Shown: positions 18,144 through 27,515, numbered from the stretch's first letter. The stretch: DNA of 64,000 bases from Burkholderia latens (GCF_001718795.1 NZ_CP013435.1:2852001-2916000); one strand, 5' to 3'. Notes: generated by a model from the sequence alone, not told the origin. Numbers and translations: made by a program.

Positions 18144-19739
18144 TCAGTCGGCCGCGACGTGCGGCTCGATCTTGTGCCGCAACGCGATCGGCGGCACGCG
18201 TCGGCACTGCCACACCGATACCACGGCGACGACGGCCGCCATCGCGACGCCGACGTGGATCGCGCCGACCAGCGATTCGCGGGCCGCTTCCAGCAGCAGC
18301 GCGCCATTATGCCCGGCGCGCGTGAGCTCCGCGACAAGACCGCCCTGCGCGGCGCGATCGATTAGTATCTGCGGATCGGCGAGCTGCGCATGCCATTGCA
18401 GCGCGTGATCGCGCGACAGCGCATCGCGCACGCCGCTCGAATACAGCTGGTTGACGAGCGTGCCGGTCAGCGCGGTGCCGATCATCCCGCCGACCATACG
18501 CAGCGACTGCAGCAGCGCGGTCGCGATACCGAGATGCTCGCGGCCGGCCGTCTGCTGCGCGAACACGGTCAGGTTCGGCAGCACGAAGCCGAGCCCGATC
18601 CCGCCGGCCACCATCAGCGCCATCAACATCCAGCCCGGCGTGGCGTGCGTCGCCACGACGACCCCTGCGCACGCGATGGCGAACAGCACGAACCCGACCT
18701 GCAGCATCGCGTTCGGATTGCGGATGCGCGTGACGACACGGCCGTTCATGATGCTGCCGATCGTGATGAACACGACGAGCGGCGTGATCACGAGCCCCGC
18801 CTCCTTCGGCGACATTCCGAAGCCGCCCTGGAACAGCAGCGGCGCGTAGAACAGCAGCGAGAACATCGAGAAGCCGGCCAGGATCGCGAGCACGAACAGC
18901 GCGGCGAGCGCCCGGTTGCCGAACATGTCGAACGGCAGAATCGGCTGCGCCGAGCGCTTTTCCCAATGCCACAAGCCGATCCCGGCGCCGACCGCGACGA
19001 CCAGCAGCAGTGACGCCCAGCTCGCCGCGCCGTACTTCGGCAGCCATTCGACGAACAGCTGCAGCGCACCGAGCGACAACGCGATCAGCAGCGCACCGGG
19101 CCAGTCGAGCCGCATCTTGCGCTGATGCTCGACGTGGCGCAGGTGAGGCAGATAGCGCCACACGAAGAACAGCGAAAGGATGCCGATCGGCAGGTTCACG
19201 TAGAACACCGAGCGCCACCCGAACGACTGCGTGAGGAACCCGCCGAGCGACGGCCCGATCGCGTTCGCGATGCCGAAGGCCGAGCTCATCAGCACCTGCC
19301 AGCGCAGCCGCACGACCGAGTCGGGGAACAGGTCCGGAATGCACGCGAACGCAGTGCCGACCAGCATCCCGCCGCCAATCCCCTGCAGGCCGCGCGCGAG
19401 GACCAGGAACAGCATGTCGTTGGCCATCCCGCATAGCACCGACGCGCCGGTGAACACGACGATCGACGCGATGACGAACGGCTTCCTGCCGTAATAGTCG
19501 CCGAGGCGGCCGAAGATCGGCACGGTAATCACGGAACTGAGCAGGTACGAGGTCGCCACCCACGCGTACAGGTCGAAACCGCGGAGTTCGGCGACGATGG
19601 TCGGCAGCGCGGTGCCGACGACGGTCTGATCGAACGCGACCAGCATGGTGACGAACGAGATCCCGATCATCGCCAGCAACGATTCACGGAACGGCAGCAG
19701 TTGCCCGCTCGAATGGTGGGCGGCAGTATGGACGGCCAT
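18144..19739 (-). CDS. EmrB/QacA-type (DHA2) MFS drug efflux transporter
   Basis: The 531-residue product has about 14 membrane segments, as expected for the DHA2 family. Family motifs include DQTVVGTALPTIV in the first helix region, GRLGDYYGRKPF in loop 2-3 (motif A) and RGLQGIGGGMLVG. The ATG at 19739 was chosen; a TTG 30 bp upstream is also in frame. The transporter should export drugs or other hydrophobic compounds using the proton gradient, across the inner membrane. It precedes marR in an apparent two-gene unit. No membrane-fusion partner is encoded next to it. Confidence 0.92.
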   Translation of the reverse strand: MAVHTAAHHSSGQLLPFRESLLAMIGISFVTMLVAFDQTVVGTALPTIVAELRGFDLYAWVATSYLLSSVITVPIFGRLGDYYGRKPFVIASIVVFTGASVLCGMANDMLFLVLARGLQGIGGGMLVGTAFACIPDLFPDSVVRLRWQVLMSSAFGIANAIGPSLGGFLTQSFGWRSVFYVNLPIGILSLFFVWRYLPHLRHVEHQRKMRLDWPGALLIALSLGALQLFVEWLPKYGAASWASLLLVVAVGAGIGLWHWEKRSAQPILPFDMFGNRALAALFVLAILAGFSMFSLLFYAPLLFQGGFGMSPKEAGLVITPLVVFITIGSIMNGRVVTRIRNPNAMLQVGFVLFAIACAGVVVATHATPGWMLMALMVAGGIGLGFVLPNLTVFAQQTAGREHLGIATALLQSLRMVGGMIGTALTGTLVNQLYSSGVRDALSRDHALQWHAQLADPQILIDRAAQGGLVAELTRAGHNGALLLEAARESLVGAIHVGVAMAAVVAVVSVWQCRRVPPIALRHKIEPHVAAD

Positions 19740-19744
19740 TTTTT

Positions 19745-19769
19745 GTTGATGCAACTTTTGACGGGTCAA
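19745..19769. promoter_or_regulatory. Short inverted repeats in the MFS-marR promoter region
   Basis: GTTG-ATG-CAAC (19745-19755) and TTGA-CGGG-TCAA (19758-19769) lie immediately upstream of the efflux-pump start. Each is a short dyad. They are placed where a MarR-type repressor would bind, but arm lengths of four bases are close to chance in isolation. Confidence 0.35.
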
Positions 19770-19849
19770 GCAATCTCAAAATTCTAGCATGCCGGAGTAA
19801 TCTAGGCCGGCGACGTTCGGGGGCCCGTTCCCGGCCGCGAAGGAGAAAC

Positions 19850-20692
19850 ATGGAACCGATTTCGATCACGCCCGCGGCGACGCTGTCGCCGGAAGACCAG
19901 GACGCGCTGCGGCGCGCGAAGCAGGTGCTGGAAAGCCCGTCGCTGACGATGAAGCTCACGGGCGTGCTGGGCGCGCCGGTCGAGAAAATGATCGCGCGGC
20001 TGCCCGATTTCGCGACCGGGAAGATCAACGACGCGACGCAGCTCGCGCTGCGCAAATGCCTGAACATCGCACTGCGCACGCTCGGCAAGCCGCAGACGCC
20101 CGATGCGGAGCCGGAGAAGCCGAGCAACCTGCTGCACAAGCTCGCGGTCGCGACCACCGGCGCTGCGGGCGGCGCGTTCGGCTTCCTCGCGTTGCCGGTC
20201 GAGTTGCCGGTGACGACCACGCTGATCTTCCGCTCGGTGTGCGACATCGCGCGCAGCGAAGGCGAGGATCTCGGTTCAGTGGATACGCAGCTGCAGTGCC
20301 TGGCCGTCCTCGGCATGGGCGGTGCGCCGGACAAGCAGGAGGAAGAAGCCGATCTCGGCTATTTCGTGCTGCGCGGTGCGCTCGCGCAGGCGATTTCGAA
20401 GGCGTCGTCGGACATCACGACGAAGGGCGTCACCGCGCACGGCTCGGCAGCGGTATTCAAGCTGGTGCAGACGGTCGCGTCGCGCTTTTCGGTGCAGGTG
20501 ACCGAGCAGATGGCCGCGAAGTCCATCCCGGCGATCGGCGCGGTGCTCGGCGCGACGGTCAACACGCTGTTCATCGACCACTTTCAGCAGATGGCGCACG
20601 GCCACTTCACCGTGCGCCGGCTCGAGCGCAAGTACGGGTCGGTTGCGGTGAAGGCCGCGTATCAGGCGATCGACGGCTCGCCCGCGCGCTGA
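19850..20692 (+). CDS. EcsC family protein
   Basis: The 280-residue product has the EcsC-family pattern: a central small-residue-rich segment LLHKLAVATTGAAGGAFGFLALPVELPVTTTLIFRS with the stretch SVCDIARSEGEDLGSVDTQLQCLAVLGMGG after it, and a C-terminal SIPAIGAVLGATVNTLFIDHFQQMAHGHF. The hydrophobic stretches suggest membrane association. EcsC is named from a Bacillus locus, but its function is unknown. It is divergent from the efflux pump; its last 31 bases overlap the end of the convergent esterase gene. The ATG at 19850 has GGAG upstream. Confidence 0.88.
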   Translation: MEPISITPAATLSPEDQDALRRAKQVLESPSLTMKLTGVLGAPVEKMIARLPDFATGKINDATQLALRKCLNIALRTLGKPQTPDAEPEKPSNLLHKLAVATTGAAGGAFGFLALPVELPVTTTLIFRSVCDIARSEGEDLGSVDTQLQCLAVLGMGGAPDKQEEEADLGYFVLRGALAQAISKASSDITTKGVTAHGSAAVFKLVQTVASRFSVQVTEQMAAKSIPAIGAVLGATVNTLFIDHFQQMAHGHFTVRRLERKYGSVAVKAAYQAIDGSPAR

Positions 20693-21624
20693 ATCGCCCG
20701 CTCGACCGCGACGCGACGCAGGAACGCCGCGGCACGATCGAGCGCGTCGCGCGACTCCGGCACCATCGGCGTGTACAGCTGCCACACGTGCGGCATGTCG
20801 GGCCACACCTCCAGTTCCACCGGCACGCCAGCCGCCTTCGCGTTGTCGGCAACGCGCCGCGCATCGTCGAGCAGCACCTCGGTGCTGCCCGCCTGGATGA
20901 ACAGCGGCGGCAGTCCGGCAAGATCCGCATAGAGCGGCGACGCATACGGATGCGTCGCCGGTGCATCACCGAGATACAGCTTTGCCGCCTTCGGCAGCGC
21001 GGCGGCCGAGAACATCGGGTCGCGGCCGTCGTTGGTACGCATCGTGTCGCCGGTGCCCGCGAGATCGGTCCACGGCGAGAACAGGATCGCGCCGGCCGGC
21101 AACGGCTCGCCGCGATCGCGCAGCGCGACGAGTGTCGCGAGCGCGAGACCGCCGCCTGCCGAGTCGCCGCCGAACACGATCGACTCGGGCGGCGTGCCGA
21201 GCGCGAGCAGTTGGCGATACGCGGCCAGCGCATCGTCGAGCGCAGCCGGGAAGCGGTTTTCCGGAGCGAGCCGGTAGTCGAGCGAGAACGAGCGCACGCC
21301 CGCGCGCCGGGTCAGCCGGAACACGAGCGGCCGATGGGTTTTCGTCGAACAGAAGTAGTAGCCGCCGCCGTGGAAATACAGCAGCGTGCGGCCGGCGCCG
21401 CGCGCCGCGACCGCGCCGGTGCGCTCGAGCCATTCGCCGCGCAGCGGCGCGTCGCCGGGCCCGTAGCATTCGCGCAGCCGATAGCCCGACGGCACACGCC
21501 GCGGGATGACCATTCTGAGGTCGGTGAAGCGCCGCGCGCGGGCGGGGTCGAGCACCGGGCGCATGGTCTCCGGACGAAACTGCCAGCGCAGCAGCCAGCA
21601 CGCGAACTTGCTTTGCCAACTCAT
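20662..21624 (-). CDS. Alpha/beta hydrolase, hormone-sensitive-lipase (HSL) family esterase
   Basis: The 320-residue product has the HSL-family oxyanion motif HGGG at residues 85-88 (LLYFHGGGYYF) and the nucleophile elbow GDSAGGG with S155. The remaining triad members are likely the Asp in STEVLLDDA and the His in MPHVWQLY. It should hydrolyse short- to medium-chain esters; the natural substrate is unknown. The ATG at 21624 is preceded by GGAG. It overlaps the EcsC gene tail to tail by 31 bp. No signal peptide is clear, although the first 20 residues are moderately hydrophobic. Confidence 0.92.
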   Translation of the reverse strand: MSWQSKFACWLLRWQFRPETMRPVLDPARARRFTDLRMVIPRRVPSGYRLRECYGPGDAPLRGEWLERTGAVAARGAGRTLLYFHGGGYYFCSTKTHRPLVFRLTRRAGVRSFSLDYRLAPENRFPAALDDALAAYRQLLALGTPPESIVFGGDSAGGGLALATLVALRDRGEPLPAGAILFSPWTDLAGTGDTMRTNDGRDPMFSAAALPKAAKLYLGDAPATHPYASPLYADLAGLPPLFIQAGSTEVLLDDARRVADNAKAAGVPVELEVWPDMPHVWQLYTPMVPESRDALDRAAAFLRRVAVERAIQRAGEPSIA

Positions 21625-21728
21625 CGAACACACTCCGTCGTCGCGGTGTGGCGATGGTACGTGCAATCGTCGCCACGCCGCTCGACCGGAGCCTCCATAT
21701 CAAACGCGGGCGCGCGGATTCGCCGGGC

Positions 21729-22163
21729 TCAGTTCGCCGGCATCAGCTGGCCGCGGATTTCGCCGGCCGGATGCTCCTTCGTGTGCACGTTGAAGTACCA
21801 CTTGCCGCTCATCAGCTCCGTCACCTGCGCGTCGGTGAGCTCCTTCTCGCCCTTGATGGGGCTCGCAAGCCCGTCTTTCGGGATCGGCACCTGCACGCCC
21901 GCGTTCTGGCCGACCGGCGCGGGACCGTGGAAGTGGGCGGCGGTCGCCGGACCGGTGAGGTGATCGTAAGTCACCGTCCACCGAAGCATGTGGGTAGCCG
22001 TGTCGTAGGTAGCGTCGACCGCGCCGGAGCCTTTCGTCGCGGTGGGCGGCACCTCGCTCGACGGCTGCAGGCTGGCGGACAGATGCATCGTTTCGGCGGC
22101 GGCACTGCCGGCGGCCATGACGCCTGCGAGCAATACGGCCTGGAGCAAACGCAGCTTCAGCAT
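21729..22163 (-). CDS. Exported CHRD-domain protein
   Basis: The 144-residue product starts at the ATG at 22163 behind a near-perfect AGGAGG site. The first 24 residues form a signal peptide (MLKLRLLQAVLLAGVMAAG, cleavage after SAAA or AAAE). The rest is one CHRD domain: SEVPPTATKGSGAVDATYD, WTVTYDHLTGPATAAHFHGPA, and the C-terminal WYFNVHTKEHPAGEIRGQL. CHRD domains are secreted modules first noted in chordin; bacterial members are of unknown function. The protein is probably periplasmic or outer-surface. Its promoter should lie in the 22164-22330 region. Confidence 0.9.
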   Translation of the reverse strand: MLKLRLLQAVLLAGVMAAGSAAAETMHLSASLQPSSEVPPTATKGSGAVDATYDTATHMLRWTVTYDHLTGPATAAHFHGPAPVGQNAGVQVPIPKDGLASPIKGEKELTDAQVTELMSGKWYFNVHTKEHPAGEIRGQLMPAN

Positions 22164-22357
22164 GAATCCTCCTTGTACGACTTGGGACGCCGCCCGGCCG
22201 GGGGCGCTCCATGATGGTAGTCGATCGCCGCTGATCCGGCAGCACATGCGCGAACCGCCAGCCTGCCGGAACCAGGAAGAGACCTTTGCACCGCAAGCCC
22301 TGAATCCGCGTGCGGCCTTTCGCTACACTTCGTCTCACAGTTGCTTGTTTCCTTCGT

Positions 22358-22371
22358 CCGAAGGAGTCTGC
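22358..22371 (+). other. Small hairpin inside a possible small-RNA region
   Basis: CCTTCG-TC-CGAAGG (about 22355-22370) is a perfect 6-bp hairpin lying about 12 bases upstream of an orphan terminator. It is listed because it would be the internal structure of a short plus-strand transcript ending at 22407. Confidence 0.3.
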
Positions 22372-22379
22372 GAGTATTC

Positions 22380-22407
22380 ACGCGGCCGCCCGGCCGCGTT
22401 TTTTTTT
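22380..22407 (+). terminator. Strong orphan terminator on the plus strand
   Basis: CGCGGCCG-CC-CGGCCGCG is a perfect GC-rich stem followed by nine T residues (22381-22407). No plus-strand gene lies upstream for more than 1.6 kb, and the T run is only on this strand, so it cannot serve the flanking minus-strand genes. It may end an unannotated small RNA starting near 22320. Confidence 0.75.
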
Positions 22408-22512
22408 GCCCGCGCCGCCTCGAATCGGGCCTCGGGATGCAGATTGGTTACCGCGAACCGCCGATCATCACGAATCGACCGGGTGACGAGCAGCTGCGGC
22501 GACGCTCGCGCA

Positions 22513-23286
22513 TCACGCGCGATAGCCCGGATCGATGCGATCGACGATGCGCTGCAGCGCGTCGAATGCGTCCTGCCCCGCACCGTGCTTCGGATCGAAA
22601 TTCAGCGAATCGCGCACGCAGCCCTCGAGTACCGATGGCTCGATCGGCAATGCGTCGCCGATAGCGCGCGTTGCGACCTGCACCTCACACGCGCGATTGA
22701 GCAGCCACATCAGCGAGAAGGTCTGCGCGAGCGTCGCGCCGATCGTCACCGGCCCGTGGTTGCGCAACAGCAGCACAGGTCGCCCGCCGGCGCTGGCGAC
22801 GATGCGCCGGCCTTCGTCGAGATGCACGGTGATGCCCTCGAAGTCGTGATAGGCGATCTTTCCGTACAGCTGCGCGGAGTAGAAGTTCGAGAACGATAGC
22901 CCGTCGCGCGAGCAGCACACGGCCATCGTCGGCGTCGTGTGCACGTGCATCACGCAATGCGCATCCGGGAGCGCCGCGTGGATCGCGCTGTGGAACGTGA
23001 AGCCCGCCGGGTTGATCGGCCAGTCGGAATGCCCGATCACGTTGCCGTCGATGTCGATTTTCACGAGATTCGACGCGCAAACCTCGCGGTAATGGAGCCC
23101 GAACGGATTGATCAGGAAATGGCCGTCTTCGCCGGGCACGCGCAGCGAGATATGGTTGTAGATCAGCTCGGTCCAGCCGAGATGGTCGAAGATCCGGTAG
23201 GCGGCCGCGAGCTGCACGCGCGCCTGCCATTCGGCTTCGGAGAAACGGGCGGGACGCGTGAACGGCTGGTTCGGTACACGTTGCAT
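22513..23286 (-). CDS. Class II aldolase/adducin family protein
   Basis: The 257-residue product has the class II aldolase/adducin fold: WTELIYNHISLRVPGEDGHFLINPFG near residues 38-63, the zinc histidine pair in VMHVHTTPT (about residues 113-119), and a third histidine in LLLRNHGPVTIG. These metal enzymes cleave phosphosugars or act as epimerases and decarboxylases. The fuculose-type catalytic details are not clear, and in many proteobacteria this subgroup is unassigned. The ATG at 23286 is not preceded by a strong site, but the conserved sequence begins close to it. It stands alone, with no sugar-kinase or transport neighbour. Confidence 0.88.
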   Translation of the reverse strand: MQRVPNQPFTRPARFSEAEWQARVQLAAAYRIFDHLGWTELIYNHISLRVPGEDGHFLINPFGLHYREVCASNLVKIDIDGNVIGHSDWPINPAGFTFHSAIHAALPDAHCVMHVHTTPTMAVCCSRDGLSFSNFYSAQLYGKIAYHDFEGITVHLDEGRRIVASAGGRPVLLLRNHGPVTIGATLAQTFSLMWLLNRACEVQVATRAIGDALPIEPSVLEGCVRDSLNFDPKHGAGQDAFDALQRIVDRIDPGYRA

Positions 23287-23517
23287 GGGCTACTCCGGTT
23301 GCGGGCGGGCGCGGCCGCACGTGCGGCGCACATCGTCCATCGTCGGCAGGCGCCAGATGCGCGGATGGCGCATGCGGCGCGGCGTGCGGCAAGGCTCCGA
23401 CCCGCATTGCGCGAGCCGCCGCCGAGACCGTCACGTCATGGATATCGTTGCGTGCACAACGATATCACCTTTGCCCGCACGCCGGTATCGCGGGTTTTGC
23501 CGGAGTCGTTCGCGCCC

Positions 23518-25140
23518 TTACAGCTGGTCGTCGACGGGCAGCAGCGTGAAGATGCCCGTCATCACGTTGCGCAGCAGCCCCGCATGCGGGTCGACGTGAT
23601 AGGTCGTGGTGCGGCCGTCGTCGGTACCCGTCCATTCAAGCGCGGGCGGGCTGCCGTCCGCCTGCTTCGCGAGCGTCACGCGGTAGCTTTCGTCGGGCTG
23701 CGTGACGCGCGCGAAGATCGCCGCGGCCTGCTCCGCGAGCACCGGGCTGTGGATCACCAGCGCCAGCTCGGTGTTCAGGTGCGCGGAGCGCGGGTCGAGG
23801 TTCAGCGAACCGATCACGAGGATTTGCCGGTCGATCACATATGCTTTCGCATGCAGGCTCGCACGCGAGCGAGAGCCGAACAGCCGTGGCGGCGCCTGGT
23901 CCGGCTGCGACTTGAATTCGTATAGCTCGACGCCGCGCTGCAGCAACGGTACGCGATACGGCGCATAGCCGGCCTGCACCGCGATCGCGTCGGTCGCGGC
24001 CAGCGAATTCGTGACGATCGCGATACGCACGCCGCGCGCGGCCGTGTCGCCGAGGATCTTCACGCCGGCGTCGTGCGGCACGAAATACGGCGAAAACGCG
24101 AGGAACTCCTTGCGTGCGCCGCGCGCGAGTTCGGCCAGGCGCTGCATCGGCGGACTCACGTAGGTGCCGGTCGGTCGCGCGATCTTGTCCGGCGCATCGA
24201 CCTTGAATTCGGCCGGCGCCCACACGAGCTCGAGCTGCTCGCGTGCGATCTGCTGCGCGAGCGGCGTCGCGTTCAGGGGCTTCGCGTTGTACGGATCCGC
24301 GTTCTTGCGCCAGTGCTCGCGCAACTCGTCGCGCGTCGCGTCGAGATCCTTCGGATCGAACTTCTGATGATTCAGCACGCGCAGCGGATAACTGCTCGCG
24401 CTTGCCCAATAGTCGTCGAAGCTCTTCGAGATGTCGTGCGTCACCGGCCCGGCCGACAGCACGTCGAGATCGCGGAACTGCAGGGTCGGGCTCGCACTGA
24501 AGTATTCGTCGCCGAGGTTGCGGCCGCCGACGATCGCGAGCTGGTTGTCCGCGATCATCGCCTTGTTGTGCATGCGGCGCGTGAAACTGTCGATGCGCGT
24601 GAGGAAGTTGGCCGTGCGCTCGACCATTCCGCGCTGCGACGCGCCGAACGGATTGAATACGCGGATCTCGATGTTCGGGTGCGTATTCAGCGAGGCCATC
24701 ACGCGGTCGATGTCGTGGAAGTTCAGGTCGTCGACCAGCATCCGCACGCGCACGCCCCGATCGGCCGCGTACAGCGCCGCGGCGAGCAACAGCTTGCCGG
24801 TCGTGTCCTCGGTCGCGATGTAGTACTGCATGTCGAGCGTCTTCGTCGCCGCACGCGCGAGCGCGATACGCATCTGCAACGCGGTCGCGCCGTCGGCGAG
24901 CAGCCGGAAACCGGACTGCCCCGGATGCGCGGCCGCCGGCGCCGCCAGCGCGTCGCGCAGCGGCGTCGCGCTGTCGGCCGACAGCGCGTGGGACACCGGA
25001 CGATCGAGCGACGTGGCGGGCGGGTGCGTCGCGCAGGCGACGAGCGGCAGCAGCGCGCACGCGATCAGTGCGCGGGCCGGGCGGCACACGGCGCGCCACG
25101 ACAGCGCGGCCGGTGCGCGCCGGATCAAAGACGTGAGCAC
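23518..25140 (-). CDS. Phospholipase D-family lipoprotein (cardiolipin synthase-like, ClsC type)
   Basis: The 540-residue product has two HKD motifs: HNKAMIADNQLAIVGGRN near residue 189 and HAKAYVIDRQILVIGSLN near residue 428, the paired active site of the PLD superfamily. The N-terminus carries a lipobox (LLPLVAC), so it is probably a membrane-anchored lipoprotein facing the periplasm. The pattern GGRNLGDEYF after motif 1 is typical of the ClsC/YmdC group, which makes cardiolipin from two phospholipids. The GTG at 25140 is preferred because GAGGAAG lies upstream; another GTG is 33 bp earlier. No ymdB-type partner is adjacent, so activity could differ. Confidence 0.88.
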   Translation of the reverse strand: MLTSLIRRAPAALSWRAVCRPARALIACALLPLVACATHPPATSLDRPVSHALSADSATPLRDALAAPAAAHPGQSGFRLLADGATALQMRIALARAATKTLDMQYYIATEDTTGKLLLAAALYAADRGVRVRMLVDDLNFHDIDRVMASLNTHPNIEIRVFNPFGASQRGMVERTANFLTRIDSFTRRMHNKAMIADNQLAIVGGRNLGDEYFSASPTLQFRDLDVLSAGPVTHDISKSFDDYWASASSYPLRVLNHQKFDPKDLDATRDELREHWRKNADPYNAKPLNATPLAQQIAREQLELVWAPAEFKVDAPDKIARPTGTYVSPPMQRLAELARGARKEFLAFSPYFVPHDAGVKILGDTAARGVRIAIVTNSLAATDAIAVQAGYAPYRVPLLQRGVELYEFKSQPDQAPPRLFGSRSRASLHAKAYVIDRQILVIGSLNLDPRSAHLNTELALVIHSPVLAEQAAAIFARVTQPDESYRVTLAKQADGSPPALEWTGTDDGRTTTYHVDPHAGLLRNVMTGIFTLLPVDDQL

Positions 25141-25313
25141 GGAGGCTTCCTCGACAATCGGATCAATGGGCACGTGATCGCCGCGGCGCGCGGCTGACGG
25201 GCAGTTCCGGCCGATTCTAGTAGCCGCCCGATGAACCGGTCAATCGCACGGCGGGCCAGAGCGCCGCCGCGCGGCCGCCGCGCAAGCTCGGCGCGCCGGT
25301 GGTCCAACCAATC

Positions 25314-25637
25314 TCACGACGTGTTGCCACTTCGCTCGAAATGACTTCGCACATAGTCGATATGGGTCTGCATCGCGGTGCGCGCCTCCTCGGGCCGGTG
25401 CGCGCAGATTGCATCGCAGACGACACGGTGCTGCTGCAACAACAACTCGGACGCCTGCTCGTCGCACGTCGTCATCCCGGCGACGTTGATCGAAATGTGC
25501 TCGCGCAGCATCCCGATCACGCTCGTATGCAGATGCAGGAACATCGTGTTGTGCGATGCGAGCGCAATCGCCTCGTGCAGCTTCGCGTCGGTTGCCGCCT
25601 CGACGGCCGCGTCCTCGTTCGCGTGCGCGGTTTCCCG
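25314..25637 (-). pseudogene. lldR: C-terminal remnant of an LldR-type GntR/FCD regulator
   Basis: The minus strand encodes the last 105 or so residues of an FCD-domain GntR regulator: KLHEAIALASHNTMFLHLH, SVIGMLREHISINVAGM, and the end MQTHIDYVRSHFERSG. FCD metal-ligand positions are partly kept. There is no HTH domain: homology stops near 25637, about 30 bp from the lldP start on the other strand. Intact LldR proteins are about 250 residues, so more than half, including DNA binding, is missing. The remaining frame has no stop or shift, which suggests a fairly recent deletion. No upstream start codon with a ribosome site would express it. Confidence 0.8.
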
Positions 25638-25667
25638 TACCGATAGAAATCCATGGAGGAGACACCC

Positions 25668-27368
25668 ATGCAGGTTTGGCGTCAGATCTATACGCCGCTC
25701 GGCAGCCTCGGGCTGTCGGCGTTCGTCGCCGCAATTCCGATCATCTTCTTTTTCGTCGCGCTTGCCGCATTGCGGATGAAGGGGCACGTCGCCGCGGCAA
25801 TCACGCTGCTGCTGTCGCTCGGCGTCGCGATCCTCGCGTACCGGATGCCGGTGCCGCAGGCGCTCGCGGCGGCCGGCTTCGGGTTCGCGTACGGCCTGTG
25901 GCCGATCGCCTGGATCATCGTCGCGGCCGTGTTCCTGTACAAGATCGTCGTGAAAACCGGCCAGTTCGACGTGATCCGGGCGTCGGTGCTGTCGATCACC
26001 GACGACCAGCGGCTGCAGATGCTGCTGATCGGCTTCTCGTTCGGCGCGTTCCTCGAAGGCGCGGCCGGCTTCGGCGCACCTGTCGCGATCACGGCCGCGC
26101 TGCTCGTCGGCCTCGGCTTCAAGCCGCTGCATGCAGCCGGGCTCTGTCTGATTGCCAATACCGCGCCGGTCGCGTTCGGCGCGATGGGCATTCCGATCAT
26201 CGTCGCCGGGCAGGTGACGGGCCTCGACGCGTTCCACATCGGCGCGATGGCCGGCCGCCAGCTGCCGCTGCTGTCGCTCGCCGTGCCCTTCTGGCTCGTG
26301 TTCATGATGGACGGGCTGCGCGGCGTGCGGCAGACGTGGCCGGCCGCGCTCGTCGCCGGCGGCAGCTTCGCGATCACGCAGTATTTCACGTCGAACCACA
26401 TCGGGCCGGAGCTGCCGGACATCACGTCTTCGCTCGTCAGCCTCGTGTCGCTCGCGGCGTTCCTGAAGATTTGGCAGCCGAGCAGTGCGACGCAGAGGGC
26501 AGGCGGGATCGTCGTGTCCGGCGGCGCTGCGGCGCTCGCCGGGTTCGGCGCGGGCGACGGCGGTTCGGGCTCGAGCCGCCGCGCGTCGCCGTACACGTTC
26601 GGGCAGACGGTGCGCGCGTGGTCGCCGTTTCTGATCCTGACGGCCGTCGTCACCGTGTGGAGCCTCGCGCCGTTCAAGGCGCTGTTCGCCGTGCACGGCG
26701 CGCTCGCATCGACCGTGCTGAAGTTCCACGTAGCCGGGCTCGATCAGCTGATCGTGAAGACTGCGCCGATCGCCGCGACGCCCAAGGCGCTCGATGCGGT
26801 GATGAAGATCGATCTCGTATCGGCGGTCGGCAGCGCGATCCTCGTGACCGCGCTGATCTCGATGGCACTGCTGCGGATGAAGCCGCGCGACGCGCTCGTC
26901 ACGTTCGGCGAAACGCTGAAAGAGCTCACGCGCCCGATTCTGTCAATCGGCCTCGTGCTCGCGTTCGCGTTCGTCGCGAACTACTCGGGGATGTCGTCGA
27001 CGCTCGCGTTGATGCTCGCCGCGACCGGCGCCGCATTCCCGTTCTTCTCGCCGTTCCTCGGCTGGCTCGGCGTGTTCCTGACCGGCTCCGACACGTCGTC
27101 GAACGCGCTTTTCTGCTCGCTGCAGCAGGCGACCGCGCATCAGCTCGGCGTGCCCGAGACGCTCGCGGTTGCCGCGAACACGACGGGCGGCGTGACGGCG
27201 AAGATGATCTCGCCCCAGTCGATCGCGGTCGCATGCGCGGCGACGGGCCTCGTCGGCAGGGAGTCCGAGCTGTTTCGCTTCACGGTGCGCCACAGCCTGC
27301 TGTTCGCGGTGATCGTCGGTTTGATCACGCTGGTGCAGGCATACGTACTGCCCGGGATGGTGCCGTAA
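25668..27368 (+). CDS. lldP: L-lactate permease
   Basis: The 566-residue product is a full-length LldP-family permease with about 12-14 membrane helices. Typical stretches are [38 protein letters not shown], the C-terminal [20 protein letters not shown] and [19 protein letters not shown]. It imports lactate (and often glycolate) with protons. The ATG at 25668 has GGAGGAG upstream; an in-frame ATG 15 bp earlier overlaps that site. The usual lldD dehydrogenase is not downstream, and the adjoining regulator is truncated, so expression control here may be altered. Lactate oxidation would have to be encoded elsewhere. Confidence 0.95.
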   Translation: MQVWRQIYTPLGSLGLSAFVAAIPIIFFFVALAALRMKGHVAAAITLLLSLGVAILAYRMPVPQALAAAGFGFAYGLWPIAWIIVAAVFLYKIVVKTGQFDVIRASVLSITDDQRLQMLLIGFSFGAFLEGAAGFGAPVAITAALLVGLGFKPLHAAGLCLIANTAPVAFGAMGIPIIVAGQVTGLDAFHIGAMAGRQLPLLSLAVPFWLVFMMDGLRGVRQTWPAALVAGGSFAITQYFTSNHIGPELPDITSSLVSLVSLAAFLKIWQPSSATQRAGGIVVSGGAAALAGFGAGDGGSGSSRRASPYTFGQTVRAWSPFLILTAVVTVWSLAPFKALFAVHGALASTVLKFHVAGLDQLIVKTAPIAATPKALDAVMKIDLVSAVGSAILVTALISMALLRMKPRDALVTFGETLKELTRPILSIGLVLAFAFVANYSGMSSTLALMLAATGAAFPFFSPFLGWLGVFLTGSDTSSNALFCSLQQATAHQLGVPETLAVAANTTGGVTAKMISPQSIAVACAATGLVGRESELFRFTVRHSLLFAVIVGLITLVQAYVLPGMVP

Positions 27369-27423
27369 CCGCCGGCGCGGCGGCGCGGACCGGCGCTTTG
27401 CGCACCACTTTCCCGGCCGCTGA

Positions 27424-27463
27424 AAAAAAGAAACCCCCACGCCCGCGAGCGCGTGGGGGTTTC
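27424..27463 (-). terminator. Terminator between lldP and the M48 peptidase gene
   Basis: GAAACCCCCACGC (27430-27442) and GCGTGGGGGTTTC (27451-27463) form a 13-bp stem. The T run (from 27424-27429 read on the minus strand) serves the M48 gene; the stem may also stop lldP transcripts. Confidence 0.88.
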
Positions 27464-27515
27464 TGCATGGACATCGTCGTCGCGGCTGCCGGGTCGCCCC
27501 GGCGCCGGCCGGCGA

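Larger units (their letters stand above)
22164..22512. other. Intergenic region between the CHRD and class II aldolase genes
   Basis: These 349 bp hold the CHRD-gene promoter side, a perfect small hairpin and the orphan plus-strand terminator described separately. No protein-coding frame with a convincing start was seen. Confidence 0.5.
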
